From: JAFGHJ01 sp964418485
GTDB lineage: Bacteria > Hydrothermota > UBA3072
Direction of reading: 5' to 3'
Assembly: GCA_964418485.1 (NCBI GenBank)
Contig: CAYQMH010000052.1
Coordinates: 1-14,702 of the forward strand
Length of the DNA: 14,702 bases
Under the pieces are notes generated by a model. That model was not told the DNA's origin and made no database searches. It was given only the letters and a program-made list of their open reading frames with translations. This document shows, piece by piece, positions 13,171 through 14,702 of the stretch (within the stretch, counting starts at the first letter, position 1; the number at the start of each line of letters is the position of its first letter). Made by a program: the position numbers and the translations under genes.

Positions 13171-14553
13171 ATGAAAAAATTTAAGTATCTTATGTTTTTA
13201 TTATTATCGTTTTTCATTTTGTTTCTTCCTCAAGCAGTTTCTGCGGATTCTAACGTATCTAAATACTGGCATAATTCTATTTGTTTACAGGTCTATTATT
13301 CTAACATTTACATTGAAGATTCCCCATCGATCAACATCGATTATGCCTATTATGACCCTTATGATGATGAAGTAGGGGGAAAAGAATGGGAAGACGATTG
13401 GGGGAAAGAGGGGGAGATAGAGAGAGAACCCGGAACACTTGAATTGCAGATAGATAGAGCAAATAAGGAAGCCAGGATAATAAAAAATACGACTATAACC
13501 GGAGGGATAATGGGCACTCTTTCACCACTAATCTTCGCAGGAATTTTCTCATACTCGGGCTATCTTCATGGGTATGGAGTTCTTGCAGCTACTGCGGGAG
13601 GAGCGCTCGTGGGAAGTCTTAGCGGCAATGGTTTTGCCAGAGTAATGGTTTCGATGAACAATAAAGACGCCGCTGTAGGGTTTTTTACGGGTATTCCTCT
13701 TGGTATGCTTTGTGGAGCATTAAGTGGTGCTACTGTCGGAGGGTTAATGTTCCTGGGTGCCGAGTCCGGCAGCGATGATTGGATTGATGTTGGCCCCAGA
13801 TTAGGAATATTCGGCGGAGCAATAATAGGAGCGATAGTAGGTGGTATAACCGGTGGTATAGCAGGGCCTTCGATAAATCAATCTTTAGGTGCAAGAGGTA
13901 TCGTAGTTAACGGCGTAAGAGGGGATTCGATAAGGGAATCGTTACCGTTAGAAAGAGAAGAGGCTGATGTCATGTACAAACGTTCTCCGGCAGGGAGAAT
14001 GACGACTTTCGTGAGAATTCCGGATTCGACCGGAGTGCAAAGAACTCTTTTAGAAGTACCTAAACCTCCTCTACGTATGAGTAGAATCGGAGCGGAAGTA
14101 ATTGTGGGTACTTTATCAGGTTACTGTCTTGGTGGAATTTGTGAGCTTAAGTTCGAGAAGAGTGATCTTGCGTGGGCTGTTGCTGGTGTGATAGGTACTA
14201 CAATTGGAGTTTACTCTACTGGGAACCGTAACAACGAGACCGGTAGTTTTGTAGGAACACTGGTCTTTAGTGCTTTAGGGATGACTTTGTCACATGTATT
14301 ATTATCGGATAGTGAGGATAGGGGAAATCGAAGCTTATTCCTTCTGGGTTCACCTGTAGTTTCCTCAATATTTGCCACATTTATATTTAATGCGAGCCGA
14401 AGGTACTCTCGCTATCAAGGTGTCGAAATAGGTTTACTCAACTTCAAAGATAATCGAGTCATTCTCGGAAATCCTTCAATGTATATTCATTCAGACCCTT
14501 TTGGGCAGAGAGAAATTGTATATGGGGTAGATCTGTTTAAATTTAAATTTTAA
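13171..14553 (+). CDS. secreted/envelope protein with glycine-zipper segments, function unknown
   Basis: This 460-residue protein has a clear signal peptide (MKKFKYLMFLLLSFF…QAVSA, likely cleavage after residue 25). A Tyr/Asp/Glu-rich acidic region follows (about 45-90, YAYYDPYDDEVGG…EWEDDWGKEG). Glycine-zipper hydrophobic segments come next, at about 109-155 (GGIMGTLSPLIFAG…GGALVGSLSG), 168-196 and 209-232 (LGIFGGAIIGAIVGGITGG). A hydrophilic middle (240-300) leads to more Gly/Ala-rich segments (305-405). It ends …YGVDLFKFKF, with the aromatic terminus seen in outer-membrane proteins. The likely place is the periplasm or outer membrane. I do not recognise the family. The start is firm: AAGGGGGA ends 4 bases before ATG, preceded by a small TCTGC/GCAGA hairpin (13145-13159) that abuts the ribosome binding site and could modulate translation. 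It is transcribed from its own promoter (13008-13035), so a link with the upstream operon is not implied. Confidence 0.8.
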   Translation: MKKFKYLMFLLLSFFILFLPQAVSADSNVSKYWHNSICLQVYYSNIYIEDSPSINIDYAYYDPYDDEVGGKEWEDDWGKEGEIEREPGTLELQIDRANKEARIIKNTTITGGIMGTLSPLIFAGIFSYSGYLHGYGVLAATAGGALVGSLSGNGFARVMVSMNNKDAAVGFFTGIPLGMLCGALSGATVGGLMFLGAESGSDDWIDVGPRLGIFGGAIIGAIVGGITGGIAGPSINQSLGARGIVVNGVRGDSIRESLPLEREEADVMYKRSPAGRMTTFVRIPDSTGVQRTLLEVPKPPLRMSRIGAEVIVGTLSGYCLGGICELKFEKSDLAWAVAGVIGTTIGVYSTGNRNNETGSFVGTLVFSALGMTLSHVLLSDSEDRGNRSLFLLGSPVVSSIFATFIFNASRRYSRYQGVEIGLLNFKDNRVILGNPSMYIHSDPFGQREIVYGVDLFKFKF

Positions 14554-14702
14554 GATTTTTATATAACGTGTTTTAAATAAACTTTAACTTTTTGCTTCAG
14601 TAGTAAACCGATATTTTACCATAGTAAATGTAATTGAGTGTTTTTGTAAGCGGGGTAATCAGGCACATGGTGGTACAGATTATTTTCCGAGTAAGATTTT
14701 CT

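Noticed and set aside
14667..14702. ATG opening a frame to the right edge
   Set aside because: Only 12 codons are visible, without a proper ribosome binding site or promoter. It cannot be told from chance.

Overview
The window reads as an AT-rich chromosomal segment from an uncultured, probably anaerobic, diderm (Gram-negative-type) bacterium. Support for two membranes comes from a 900-residue exported protein ending in an outer-membrane-like beta-barrel with a terminal Phe, and from a MacB-type ABC permease. Support for anaerobic life is indirect: three radical-SAM enzymes, and a peroxide-sensor regulator beside a ferritin-like protein. I cannot name the phylum. The mix of gene types and the dispersed AT-rich intergenic repeats recall uncultured FCB-side lineages such as WOR-3, but that is impression, not proof. 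I found no rRNA, tRNA, CRISPR array, transposase or phage gene.

Layout. Positions 1-1055 hold the 3' part of a MacB-like permease gene. It converges on a MATE efflux gene (minus, 1349-2716) across a spacer holding an imperfect AT-rich inverted repeat. Positions 2717-2947 hold a TTAGT-rich degenerate repeat and a good promoter for the large metalloprotease/propeller/barrel gene (2948-5650, plus). Next come trmO (minus), a B12-binding-type radical-SAM gene (minus) and a small RRM RNA-binding protein gene (minus) with a palindrome in its leader. A 58-residue two-helix membrane protein (8473-8649, plus) has a textbook promoter.

Positions 8789-10025 form a compact peroxide/iron-stress unit on the minus strand. 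It has a PerR-type Fur regulator and a downstream DpsL-type ferritin-like gene. Each has its own promoter with a palindromic operator built on the same 15-base core, and a strong intrinsic terminator closes the unit. In perR the predicted transcription start falls on the ATG, so a leaderless mRNA is likely. In dpsL the leader holds a strong unused ribosome binding site in front of a Met-Gly-stop mini-ORF.

On the plus strand, a three-gene operon (10127-12975) encodes an exported or anchored SRPBCC-like protein, a radical-SAM enzyme with a Cys-rich C-terminus, and a HemN/HemW-like radical-SAM enzyme. This is the best candidate for an undescribed pathway in the window. The last gene (13171-14553) encodes a secreted or membrane protein with glycine-zipper segments, behind a good promoter and a roughly 130-nt leader that may hold a small upstream ORF. 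Positions 14554-14702 show nothing I can support.
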